A DNA stretch of 64,000 nucleotides from NCBI RefSeq assembly GCF_905147365.1, contig NC_056409.1:17427001-17491000 (forward strand), in the 5' to 3' direction. Source of the stretch: Aricia agestis. Its lineage: Eukaryota > Arthropoda > Insecta > Lepidoptera > Lycaenidae. Both the position numbers and the translations under genes were made by a program. How positions within the stretch are numbered: position 1 is the first letter of the stretch; every line of letters begins with the position of its first letter. Positions 10,538 to 19,045 of the stretch are shown here, piece by piece. Below the pieces are notes generated by a model. It worked only from the letters and a program-made list of their open reading frames with translations, ran no database searches and was not told where the DNA came from.

Positions 10538-13500
10538 AGAGATGCTCGTCCCGAGCATCATTGTTACTGCCATGGTAACGCGCCAGACGGTCTATGTATA
10601 CCACTTTGAATGTCCCTCTTGGTTGCTTTTGGATCCTGTAAGTCACATCATTCAATCGAGTAACCACTTTGTATGGGCCGTCCCACTTGGTCTGCAACTT
10701 TGGAGATTTGCCTTTTCGGCGAGTTGGGTTATGCAGCCACACCAGTGACCCTTCTTCGAAGCCGCTTGTATTCGATTTCCGGTCGTATCTAGTCTTCATG
10801 TTCTCACTTGACTGTAACCCATTTTCCCGAACCATGGCGTGTATATAGCGCATCTTTTCCCTTAAATGGCAGACATAATCTGGTACGGTCTTTGGTTCTT
10901 CCGGTGATCCTCCTGTCAAAAGGTCTACTGGTACTCGTAGTTCTCTACCGTAATTGACATACGCCGGGGTAGCTTTTATGCTCTCATGCTCGGCGGTACG
11001 GTACGACAGAAGGAAGAGTGGTATGTACTTGTCCCAATCCTTTTGTTTGTCATCTACCAATTTCGCCAAATGCCTCTCAAGGGTCTGGTTAAATCTCTCA
11101 ACCATTCCATCAGACTGTGGATGGTACGCTGTGGTCCTCGTCTTATGCATTCCCAAAATTCTGCACACTTCCTGGAAGACCTGCGATTCGAAATTCCTGC
11201 CTTGATCAGAATGGATTTCCAGAGGCACACCAAACCGAGATATCACTTCTTCGACTAACTTAGAAGCGACTGTTGTAGCTTCTTGGTTTGGTATGGCGAA
11301 CACTTCGGGCCATTTGGTGAAGTAATCCATGAAGACCATAAAATACTTGTTCCCCGATTCCGTCGCGGGAAATGGCCCAGCTACGTCAACTGCAATTCGT
11401 TCCCACGGTGCGCCAACGTTATACAACCGCAGGTTCCCACGGCTCCTGGTCTGTGGTCCCTTCACTGCAGCGCAAGTAGTACATTTGCGGCACCACTCCT
11501 GCACATCATCTCGGCAATGCAACCAGTAGAATCGTTCTCGCACTTTTGTTAACGTCCTCTTTACTCCTAGATGACCTCCTGATACGCCATCATGCATTTC
11601 ACGGATAACATCCGGTACTCTCGTTCTTGGGACAACTATCTGAAGATGGAACTCTCTGCCGTTGGTCTTCTCCCATTTCCGGTAGAGTATTCCGTTTTGA
11701 AGTATCAGACTGTCCCATTGCGCCCAGTACGCCTTAGTGACAGCGCCAGTGGGTGCAACCTCACTCCAGATTGGTTTTTCATCACCCGGTTTCTTCCATG
11801 TGATGATGTGCCGAAGGTCGTCATCTGTTTCTTGAGCCTCCCTCATAGCATCATTCTCCCATGGGCCCAAAGGACTTGTTTTCGTTAACTTTAATGTTAC
11901 TTCATTAGATTCCTGCTTAACACAATGTTTCCAGTCTTCCGAACACGGCCTTCGCGAAAGTGCGTCGGCATTCCCATGTGCCTTTCCGCTACGGTGTTCC
12001 GTCTTGAAGTCATGCTCCTGGAGTTGTTCAATCCATCGAGCTACTTGGCCTTCTGGGTTCTTGAATTGTAGTAGCCACTTCAAGGCTGCGTGATCAGTTC
12101 GCAGTAAAAAGTGTCTGCCGATGAGATACTTGCTGAAATGTTGTAGCGTCTTTACAACAGCCAAGAGTTCTCTTCTTGTCACACAGTAGTTTCTCTCTGG
12201 CTTAGATAAAGATTTGCTGAAATATGCAATTACAACTTCTCTTTCACCCTGTTTTTGGGATAACACCCCTCCAATGGCCGTGTTGCTTGCGTCCGTGTCG
12301 ACTATAAACTGACCTTCAGGTTGTGGATACCCCAGGATTGGTGTTTCACACAGATGTTTCTTTAGTTTCTGAAAATAATCTTCGGAAGTCTCGTCCCAAA
12401 TAAACTGTCGTTTATCTTCTGTCAGCCGATGTAATGGCTTGGCTATCTCTGAGAATCCCTTAACAAAACGCCTGTAGTAGGAGCATAGGCCGAGCACTTC
12501 GGTTTTGTTCTTAGGGGTTGGCCAATTTTGGACTGCTTCTAGTTTCTCCGGGTCCGTCTGAATTCCATCACTGGAGATAACATGGCCGAGATAGTTCACC
12601 TTACTCCTGAATAAACGACACTTTTTCGGATTCAACTTTAACTTGGCCCCCTCTATTTTGGCGAAAACTCGTTCTAAGTTTCGCAAATGGTCCTCGAAGT
12701 CGCGGCCAACAATGATGACGTCGTCCAAGTAGACTAAGCAAGCCTCTCCAACTAAGCCTGCCAGTACACACTCCATGAGTCGCTCAAATGTGGCAGGTGC
12801 GTTGCACAATCCAAAGGGCATGACGTTAAACTGCCATAGACCTTTACCGGTGGAGAACGCTGTCTTCTCCTTGTCTTTTGGATGAATTTCCACCTGCCAG
12901 TATCCAGATTTCAGGTCCAGGGTCGAGAACCATTTCATGCCACTCAAGGTATCCAGAGTGTCGTCGATTCGAGGTAATGGATAGCTGTCCTTCTTAGTGA
13001 CATCATTGAGACGTCTGTAGTCCACACAAAATCTTGTGCTGCCATCTTTCTTCTTCACTAATACAACCGGTGAGCACCACGGACTTGCAGACGGTTCAAT
13101 TATCTTATTCCTTCTCATGTCCTCCAAAAGGCCTTCAACTTCTTTTTCCTTTGCAATGGGTATCCGTCTTGCTCGTTGACGAATTGGGTTCTCGCTTCCG
13201 GTATCTATCCTGTGCTGAACCATCGACGTTCTTCCAAGGTCGCCTTCCTGACTGGAGAAGATATTCGCGTGGCGTTGTAAAAACTTCTTAGCTTTCATGC
13301 TCTGCGAATAAGTCAGATTACTCTTGCAGTCATCGAGTAGCTCAGTCACTATTCCATAGTTGCTGGTGTTTGCTGAGTCTGAGCCTGTGATCGAATTACA
13401 CTTTCTCATCCAGACAACTTCCTCGCACTTTCCAATGACGTCACCTTTGTTCAAGCAGATCTCGCGATCACCAAGATTCAAAACTCTGACCACAGCGTTA

Positions 13501-15428
13501 CTGCTTCCACTAACAAGGGTTCTTGCCGTCATCAATTTTTGCGCTGATGTCTTGGTAGGTGTGTCTTCGATTAACACGCATCTGTTTGACTTCTTCTTTC
13601 CAGCTGGCGGTAGTTTCACCAGCACCCGAGTTTCCGCACGTCCAGGTATTATGACTTTCTTTACACATTCAACTTTCCCGCAGGCGCCTCCAAGGATGAA
13701 AATTTCTTCTTCACCACACTTGAAAACTCCGTCAGTGACATTAATTCTGCAGTTGTGCTTCTTCATGAAATCCAAACCCAAGATGCAATCATCCATAATC
13801 TCAGCCACGATAACGTCATGAGGGTATGAGGACTCCCCCACATCCATCGTAACTGACATTTCTCCCAGGACGGGTATTGGCTGACCGGAGGCGGTAAGAA
13901 GCCGACAGTTAATTCTCCTCTTGTGCTTCCTTGCGGCTTTTATCAAATTTGGGTTCACTATCCTTCTAGAGGCTCCTGTATCTAGAGTAATTTTGCAATC
14001 CGTCCCGTTAATAGTCCCCTGAATCACAAGACTATTCCCACTGCATGCTTGGGAGATAACAGTTATCGGGGCTTCCTCTGCTTCAGCCAGTACTCGCCCA
14101 TTAGTCCTGGCTTTTATTCGATTTCGGGCAGGGGACGAAGCCCCTTGCTTCTTCAGCTCCTCCATTTGTTCCTCGAGCCTTTTCATTCTTGCCATCTGGG
14201 TCTCCTTCTGCGGGCAGTTGAGCTGAATATGGCCTCTCTCGCCGCACTTGTAGCACATGGCTCCAGAACTTCTCTTCGTAGGAGCCTTAATCTCCTTCTG
14301 TGGGCAGTTGAGCTGAAGATGGCCCCTCTCGCCGCACTTGTAGCACATGGCTCCAGAACTTCTCTTCGTAGGAGCCTTAACCTCCTTGACTTCTTCAGAG
14401 ACCTCGCGGGTCTTATAGGTCTGCCGTATGTCACGCCGAACAGCCTCGACCTCCAAAGCATGCGCCAATGCTTCCTTAAGAGAGGTGTGGTGACGTAGCC
14501 TCACTGCAGCTCTGACCTCCAGATCCCTGATTCCGTCGACAAATGCTTGCACAATATTCGTGTCGACCATCTTGGCGTCAGCTCCTGGGTGTGCCTTCTT
14601 GACGAGTTTTTCAATTTCCAACGCCCATTGTTGTAATCCTTCTCCTGAGCGTTGGACTCTGTCACGCAGTTGGGCACGAAACACGTGCTCCAGGTGTCGC
14701 TCCCCGTATCTGGATTCAAGTGCCTCCATCAGGTCTTGGAACCCATTTCCTGTATGTGCTTCCAGGACTGACAGAGCTTGCCCTCTGAGCGCAACAGTGA
14801 GAGCGGTCAGGCATTGGTCGTCAGTCCATCTGTTGGCAGAAGCAACAGTCTGGAATTGCTGACGGTAAGCGTTCCAAGAAGTAGTGCCGTCGTATGGCGG
14901 TACTTTTACTCTTGGCCCGTGTGCCACTCCGGAAGTTCCACTACACGTCGCGACTCCTGTGGTTTTCAGGCGAACTACTTTCTTCTGTAGTTCAGTGAGG
15001 CCGGTTTTCACATTTTCCACATCCACTCCTAGCCCGGTAACGCGTTCGTCCATTACGTCGACATCTTTACGAAGCTTAGTCACCGTGTCACTAACATCCT
15101 TTATAGCTCCAAGCGCTTTTTCTTGGAGGTCTTTTTGCTGCTCTTGTGATTCTCGAATCGCTCTGATTTCAGCCTTTTGAAATTCTTGCAAAGCGCCGAG
15201 CTTGCTGTCTTGTGACTCTTGTAAAGCGCCGAGCTTGCGGTCTTGTGATTCTTGCAGAGCCTGAATTAACTCAATTAGGCTTTGTAATTGGGGAGCCACT
15301 TGAGGGGCCGCAGAAGCTACGGGCGATGCATGGTGGCTGGAGCCAGTAGGCAGGGGTTGAGCAGACGGAGCTCGGTGGGCGGAGCTAGTGGGCGTGGCCT
15401 GGTGGGCGGAGCCAGTGGGCGTGACCAT
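10536..15428 (-). CDS. gag-pol: Gag-Pol polyprotein of Ty3/gypsy element
   Basis: A single uninterrupted frame of 1630 codons from the first in-frame ATG (15428); the frame is open to 15572 but has no earlier ATG. Domains in order: Ala/Thr/Pro-His-rich N terminus; coiled coil with 11-residue repeats (about 40-160); capsid-like region (about 173-343); two CCHC zinc knuckles (362-375, 392-405) in a tandem 30-residue duplication; aspartic protease with LDTGA (D483); reverse transcriptase with YLDD (900-903); RNase H (D1046, E1087, D1112, D1155); integrase with HHCC (H1279, H1286, C1316, C1319) and D1348, D1408, E1444 (D,D-35-E); and a GPY/F module near 1584 that ends shortly before the stop. Gag and Pol are in one frame, so no frameshift is needed. 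All catalytic residues looked for are present, so it may still be active. No chromodomain or env is seen. Confidence 0.95.
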   Translation of the reverse strand: MVTPTGSAHQATPTSSAHRAPSAQPLPTGSSHHASPVASAAPQVAPQLQSLIELIQALQESQDRKLGALQESQDSKLGALQEFQKAEIRAIRESQEQQKDLQEKALGAIKDVSDTVTKLRKDVDVMDERVTGLGVDVENVKTGLTELQKKVVRLKTTGVATCSGTSGVAHGPRVKVPPYDGTTSWNAYRQQFQTVASANRWTDDQCLTALTVALRGQALSVLEAHTGNGFQDLMEALESRYGERHLEHVFRAQLRDRVQRSGEGLQQWALEIEKLVKKAHPGADAKMVDTNIVQAFVDGIRDLEVRAAVRLRHHTSLKEALAHALEVEAVRRDIRQTYKTREVSEEVKEVKAPTKRSSGAMCYKCGERGHLQLNCPQKEIKAPTKRSSGAMCYKCGERGHIQLNCPQKETQMARMKRLEEQMEELKKQGASSPARNRIKARTNGRVLAEAEEAPITVISQACSGNSLVIQGTINGTDCKITLDTGASRRIVNPNLIKAARKHKRRINCRLLTASGQPIPVLGEMSVTMDVGESSYPHDVIVAEIMDDCILGLDFMKKHNCRINVTDGVFKCGEEEIFILGGACGKVECVKKVIIPGRAETRVLVKLPPAGKKKSNRCVLIEDTPTKTSAQKLMTARTLVSGSSNAVVRVLNLGDREICLNKGDVIGKCEEVVWMRKCNSITGSDSANTSNYGIVTELLDDCKSNLTYSQSMKAKKFLQRHANIFSSQEGDLGRTSMVQHRIDTGSENPIRQRARRIPIAKEKEVEGLLEDMRRNKIIEPSASPWCSPVVLVKKKDGSTRFCVDYRRLNDVTKKDSYPLPRIDDTLDTLSGMKWFSTLDLKSGYWQVEIHPKDKEKTAFSTGKGLWQFNVMPFGLCNAPATFERLMECVLAGLVGEACLVYLDDVIIVGRDFEDHLRNLERVFAKIEGAKLKLNPKKCRLFRSKVNYLGHVISSDGIQTDPEKLEAVQNWPTPKNKTEVLGLCSYYRRFVKGFSEIAKPLHRLTEDKRQFIWDETSEDYFQKLKKHLCETPILGYPQPEGQFIVDTDASNTAIGGVLSQKQGEREVVIAYFSKSLSKPERNYCVTRRELLAVVKTLQHFSKYLIGRHFLLRTDHAALKWLLQFKNPEGQVARWIEQLQEHDFKTEHRSGKAHGNADALSRRPCSEDWKHCVKQESNEVTLKLTKTSPLGPWENDAMREAQETDDDLRHIITWKKPGDEKPIWSEVAPTGAVTKAYWAQWDSLILQNGILYRKWEKTNGREFHLQIVVPRTRVPDVIREMHDGVSGGHLGVKRTLTKVRERFYWLHCRDDVQEWCRKCTTCAAVKGPQTRSRGNLRLYNVGAPWERIAVDVAGPFPATESGNKYFMVFMDYFTKWPEVFAIPNQEATTVASKLVEEVISRFGVPLEIHSDQGRNFESQVFQEVCRILGMHKTRTTAYHPQSDGMVERFNQTLERHLAKLVDDKQKDWDKYIPLFLLSYRTAEHESIKATPAYVNYGRELRVPVDLLTGGSPEEPKTVPDYVCHLREKMRYIHAMVRENGLQSSENMKTRYDRKSNTSGFEEGSLVWLHNPTRRKGKSPKLQTKWDGPYKVVTRLNDVTYRIQKQPRGTFKVVYIDRLARYHGSNNDARDEHL
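14206..14385 (-). repeat. 90-bp tandem duplication encoding two zinc knuckles
   Basis: Two adjacent 90-bp units, differing at only a few positions, each encode KAPTKRSSGAMCYKCGERGH plus LNCPQKE. The nucleocapsid therefore has two almost identical CCHC knuckles created by a recent in-frame duplication. Confidence 0.85.
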
Positions 15429-15605
15429 GTCCAAAGTGGGCGGAGCCTGAGGGGCGTGGCCAGTGGGCGTGTCCCGGTGGGCGGAGCCAGTGGGCGTGGC
15501 TTCAGCCAAAGTGGGCGGAGCCTGGTGGGCGTGGCCAGTGTGCGGAGCTATGTGGGCGGGGCCTCTCCCTCAGTGGGCGGAGCTTGGTCCCCAGTGGGTG
15601 TGGCC
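15357..15605. repeat. GC-box-like array downstream of the 5' LTR
   Basis: About a dozen GGGCGGAG, GGGCGTGG or close variants occur in 250 bp, spaced by roughly 10-20 bp. The gag-pol N terminus (PTGSAH and APPT repeats) is encoded through the 3' part of it. The motif resembles Sp/KLF zinc-finger sites. The position just inside the 5' LTR parallels the insulator of Drosophila gypsy, but the motif differs and function is speculative. Confidence 0.55.
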
Positions 15606-15673
15606 TCCGCAACTCCTCTCTTGGAGTCAATGGCAGCAGCTCGCTGCCTCTCTCGGAGTCAATGGCATCTCCA

Positions 15674-15692
15674 AATCCCACTTCTGACACCA
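15674..15692 (-). other. Primer-binding site, tRNA-Leu type
   Basis: The - strand reads TGGTGTCAGAAGTGGGATT. This is complementary to the 3' end of a eukaryotic tRNA-Leu (acceptor ...CTTCTGACA plus CCA). All 19 bases match the tRNA-Leu(CAA) end as I recall it. It lies 7 bases from the recognisable LTR, the gap being explained by the U5 deletion. Confidence 0.8.
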
Positions 15693-15699
15693 GTTGTTG

Positions 15700-16263
15700 T
15701 AAACACTAGGTCACAACACTAAGCACTAAGTCCAAACACTAATCACTAGGTCCAATCACTAAGCACTATCACTGTCCTAGGTCGTAGCCACGTCGCAGGT
15801 TTCACTGGTTCACTCACTATTGATCACTTGATGTCGCCTCGAAGATCGCTCAGATTGAACTGACTTGCCGGGCCTGCCTGCGGCTCTTTTTATATGGCGA
15901 GACGAATTCCAGAAAGTTCCCGATTCACGTAAACATGTAAACAACCGTGGGAACTTTCTAGGAGGCTCGGGCATGTACCACAATAAAACTGCCGTCCTTA
16001 CGATAAGTGCAGTAAGTTGAATTTAATTTAGACCTTATGGACTCAGTCATAAGGTCTAAATTAAAACACGTAGACACGCTAACAAATAAACGGTAAACAC
16101 GTAAACAAACATTGGACCTTTCTAGAAGATTCGAGTATGTACTTGCGCACCTCATGCCATCTAGTATTGAGTAGGGGATTTATGTTGCCTGTGCTCCCTC
16201 GGTAAGCTTCGCTGGTTTGTCGCTAGATGGCACCACGTGTCCGTATACCATGTACCGTAACAC
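15700..16263 (-). repeat. 5' LTR, lacking 73 bp of U5
   Basis: Aligns without gaps to 9962-10525 with four substitutions. The U5 end present in the other LTR (equivalent of 9889-9961, including the only sense AATAAA noted) is replaced by 7 bases next to the primer site. A TATA-like element is at about 15887-15897 and the 17-bp stem is repeated at 16023-16064. Confidence 0.88.
15885..15897 (-). promoter_or_regulatory. Putative TATA element of the 5' LTR
   Basis: The - strand CATATAAAAAGAG lies mid-LTR and is identical in both LTRs. It is the only TATA-like sequence seen in a suitable position for transcription towards gag-pol. The start site is not determinable from sequence alone. Confidence 0.45.
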
Positions 16264-16435
16264 TAATATGAAAAATTCGTGAAAATTAGATGCATCTTTG
16301 AGATTTGTTTCTATCGAGAAAATTTTAAGATATCGTGTTTTCGCTAAGTCGGATCCTCGGAAATATAATGTAGTATCTATGTTTAGAAAATGAAACAATT
16401 CGGGGCTTATTTATAGTAGTAAAACGAATTATAAA
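16264..16435. repeat. Dispersed repeat copy A, right part
   Basis: Continues the repeat interrupted at 9888. It matches the reverse complement of 18640-18805 (GAAAATTAGATGCATCTTTG, TAGTATCTATGTTTA, CAAACAATTCG-like). It begins with the duplicated TAAT (16264-16267). Confidence 0.7.
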
Positions 16436-17659
16436 ATCGACAATTAAGGGTTAGTCCCCCCTTAAAACTGTTGATATTAAACACGGGGACAATTTACAAT
16501 TATATTATATAGTGTCATAATATATTTGATTGACTATCTCTTCGTCTCTTTGTAGTGATATCGTAGTATTTATTATATCGCTGAACTTGCTATATTTTAA
16601 TACTTATAATTACTTTTTGCGATTTAAATTGATAAAAATACTTGTATTTTTAAAGAGGAATTTCTATTGTATACTTCTAAGGTACAACGATTCCAGTTGA
16701 ATAATAATAATCAAAAGGAAAACGAAAAATAATCAGAAAAATTTTAATCCGTACACGTTCCGAGTATCCGTAATCCTTTTCCAAACGCATACAGAGAACA
16801 ATATTTTTAATTAAGTCCAAAAGCAATTTTAGCCGCCGCGTAGTGAATGGCGGGTATTATCGGGCGCACCAACGATTTCACACATTTTAAATCCAAAAAC
16901 ATTTTAAAATTCGTGTTGCTCAGTGTAAATGAAAACCCGCGATAATGCAGCCCGCAATTCCGAAACCATTTACAAGTATAAACAGAGATCGTTACCGTCA
17001 ACACTGTAATTAAAATATTATTATACGCTTTGATCTAAATACTACGAAATAAAAGTTGTGGTAAGAATATCACATATTATTATTATACAGTATACCACTA
17101 TACACTTTACAGTATGTTTCACTTTACAGTATGTTTCAGGAAAAGCCGCTTTATACGCAAAAAAAATCAAATTGATGTTAAACAGAGCTCTACTTTTATA
17201 TTCCTTTTATAATTTTAGGAAGCATAAATTAATATGGGTGCAAGGATCGCTGACCGTGCGTTCTAATCGAAAACGCTTCGAATTTTTAAACCGGGCGGAT
17301 ACTAAAAGAAGCACTCGTTATATGTCATCAAAAATAGTAAAAAGCCATCGCTCTCGTATTGGAATTTGGCTGTTTGACCCCGATACTTCACAAAGAGTGA
17401 CGTAGTTACGTGCTCGTGTGAGGCACAGCCCTCCCATTTCCATAATCTCTCCGCGACCCATTTATTTTTAAATACTTAACCTTGTTTCACACTCGGCTAC
17501 ATTTTTTATTGATATGCTTAGCTGGCTTCTAAAAAGGTTCAGCGTTCGGCCGTTTTAAATTTTTCATGCGTGGGTTATTTATAAGTTTAGCGAAGCCAAC
17601 AACAAATAATTAGCGGTACAATACTTTATTTCGTTAGTCAATCTACTTTTTAATATAAA
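16436..17659. other. No recognisable feature
   Basis: AT-rich sequence. A slightly GC-rich patch near 16830-16960 shows no splice-bounded frame that I can assign. Possible conserved non-coding DNA, but nothing in it is diagnostic. Confidence 0.35.
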
Positions 17660-18020
17660 CTGGCTGTTTGACCGAGCTTTGCTCGGTATAGCAAACACTC
17701 ATTGACTCCGTGTTACTTAACAACGCCATCTGCTGGAATAGATTTAGCTGTTGTTGTGTCGTTAAAGCAATTAGTTGCTCACGAAATAGTACCATTATTC
17801 GCCAATAGATGTCAGGAAGAGTCATATTTTTCAGTTTATCGATTATCGATTAAACACGAATAAAATGACATTTTCTAAAAATGATTCCTAGCTAGATCGA
17901 TTTATCGCCCCCGAAACCCCCTATATACTAAATTTCATGAAAATCGTTGGAGCCGATTTCGAGATTCCAATTATATAATATATATATATATACAAGAATT
18001 GCTCGTTTAAAGATATAAGA
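17660..18020 (-). mobile_element. Helitron-like element, GAGCAAAGCTC hairpin family, long copy
   Basis: On the - strand it starts TCTTATATCTTTAAACG, carries an (AT)n tract, and ends with ACCGAGCAAAGCTCGGT hairpin, CAAACAG and a mutated CTAG (CCAG). It includes about 155 bp (17690-17850) missing from the neighbouring short copy and shared with 52250-52435. Confidence 0.65.
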
Positions 18021-18157
18021 CTAGCTGTTTGACCGAGTTTTGCTCGGTATTCGATAAAACATGAATAAAATGACATTTTCTAAAAATTATTCCTAGCTAG
18101 ATCGATTTATCACCCCCGAAACCCCCTAAATACTCAATTTCATGATTCCGAGATTCC

Positions 18158-18198
<41 letters not shown>

Positions 18199-18224
18199 AG
18201 AATTGCGCGTTTAAAGATACAAGA
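18021..18224 (-). mobile_element. Helitron-like element, same family, short copy abutting the first
   Basis: CTAG at 18021-18024 touches the TC end of the preceding copy with no spacer, giving a head-to-tail pair. It has the hairpin ACCGAGCAAAACTCGGT, a long (TA)n tract at about 18158-18196 and the end AAAGATACAAGA at 18224. Confidence 0.7.
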
Positions 18225-18639
18225 TAAGGTGTATAGGTATTATACCTGAATGCCACTTCTAGTTACTAACAAAATTTGATTTCACTTTAAATTGCTTTAA
18301 CCATTTTTGGAATTCTCAAATTGGTTCTATAGTAACATTGTTGAATCGTGGCGCAGTGTAAACAGTCCGGGTAATGCCCCAGTTTACGTGTGCGCCAATC
18401 TCGCCGGTGCAACATTAAACGGAACTATCGGTACCGAATACTACATTTAAATCCGATCCGGATTTCAACGGATTTTCATCAAATTTAAGTCTGGATGTAT
18501 AGTAAATTCTCTAATTGGTTATCTAAGCTAAAATTGTATTAGTATATCCGAATTAAATCACTGAAGATCAAGCCTGACCATAAACGTCTTTATTAATTTA
18601 AGAATGAACGAATTCTGGTTAGATTCTGATTTTTCTATT
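18225..18639. other. No recognisable feature
   Basis: AT-rich; no repeat family, exon or RNA gene recognised. Confidence 0.4.
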
Positions 18640-19045
18640 TTATAATTTTTATACTTGAAAATATGCCTCGAATTGTTTGATTTTTAAACATAGATACTAG
18701 TACATTATATTTCCGAAGGTCTGACCTAGCGAAAACACTTAAAATTTATTAAAATTTTCTCAGTTGAAAAGAATCACAAAGATGCATCTAATTTTCACCA
18801 ATTTTTCATATTATATTGCCAAAACCGTGGGTAAAACTGAGTTGATATTTTAACATATTGTATAAAGTTTTATCACCGAGGCACTGACCGGCGGATTTTT
18901 AAAATGTTGTATATTTATCGAGTTATTAAGAAAACTCACTTGCCGATGAAGCCGCGTCATCCTTTTACACCTGGCATATGAAAGACGGATTTGAGTGTGA
19001 AGAGAGAAGGACGATGTTTTATTTTTTGCTTTATCGCCCTCTTCA
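18640..19045. repeat. Dispersed repeat copy B, uninterrupted
   Basis: Inverted relative to copy A (9640-9888 plus 16264-16435) and moderately diverged from it. It carries the unfilled target GGCAATATAATATGAA (as reverse complement near 18808-18820) and so defines the insertion point and the 4-bp duplication of the LTR element. Confidence 0.75.

Larger units (their letters stand above)
9889..16263 (-). mobile_element. Ty3/gypsy LTR retrotransposon, nearly intact
   Basis: Order on the - strand: 5' LTR (15700-16263), primer-binding site, gag-pol, polypurine tract, 3' LTR (9889-10525). The 4-bp target duplication TAAT is at 9885-9888 and 16264-16267. It is confirmed by the uninterrupted repeat copy at 18640-19045, which carries a single TAAT at the same point. 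The LTRs differ at 4 of 564 aligned bases with no indels, implying a recent insertion. Only gag-pol is present; there is no env-like frame between pol and the 3' LTR. The one structural defect seen is that the 5' LTR lacks the last 73 bp of U5 that the 3' LTR has. Confidence 0.93.

Noticed and set aside
15502..15690. Alternative gag start in the frame beginning at the primer site
   Set aside because: No ATG; it is in a different frame from gag-pol and stops at 15502. The first usable ATG in the gag-pol frame is at 15428.
10954..15722. Several + strand open frames of 80-150 residues
   Set aside because: They are shadows of the - strand gag-pol frame or of the GC-rich repeat array and have no recognisable domains.
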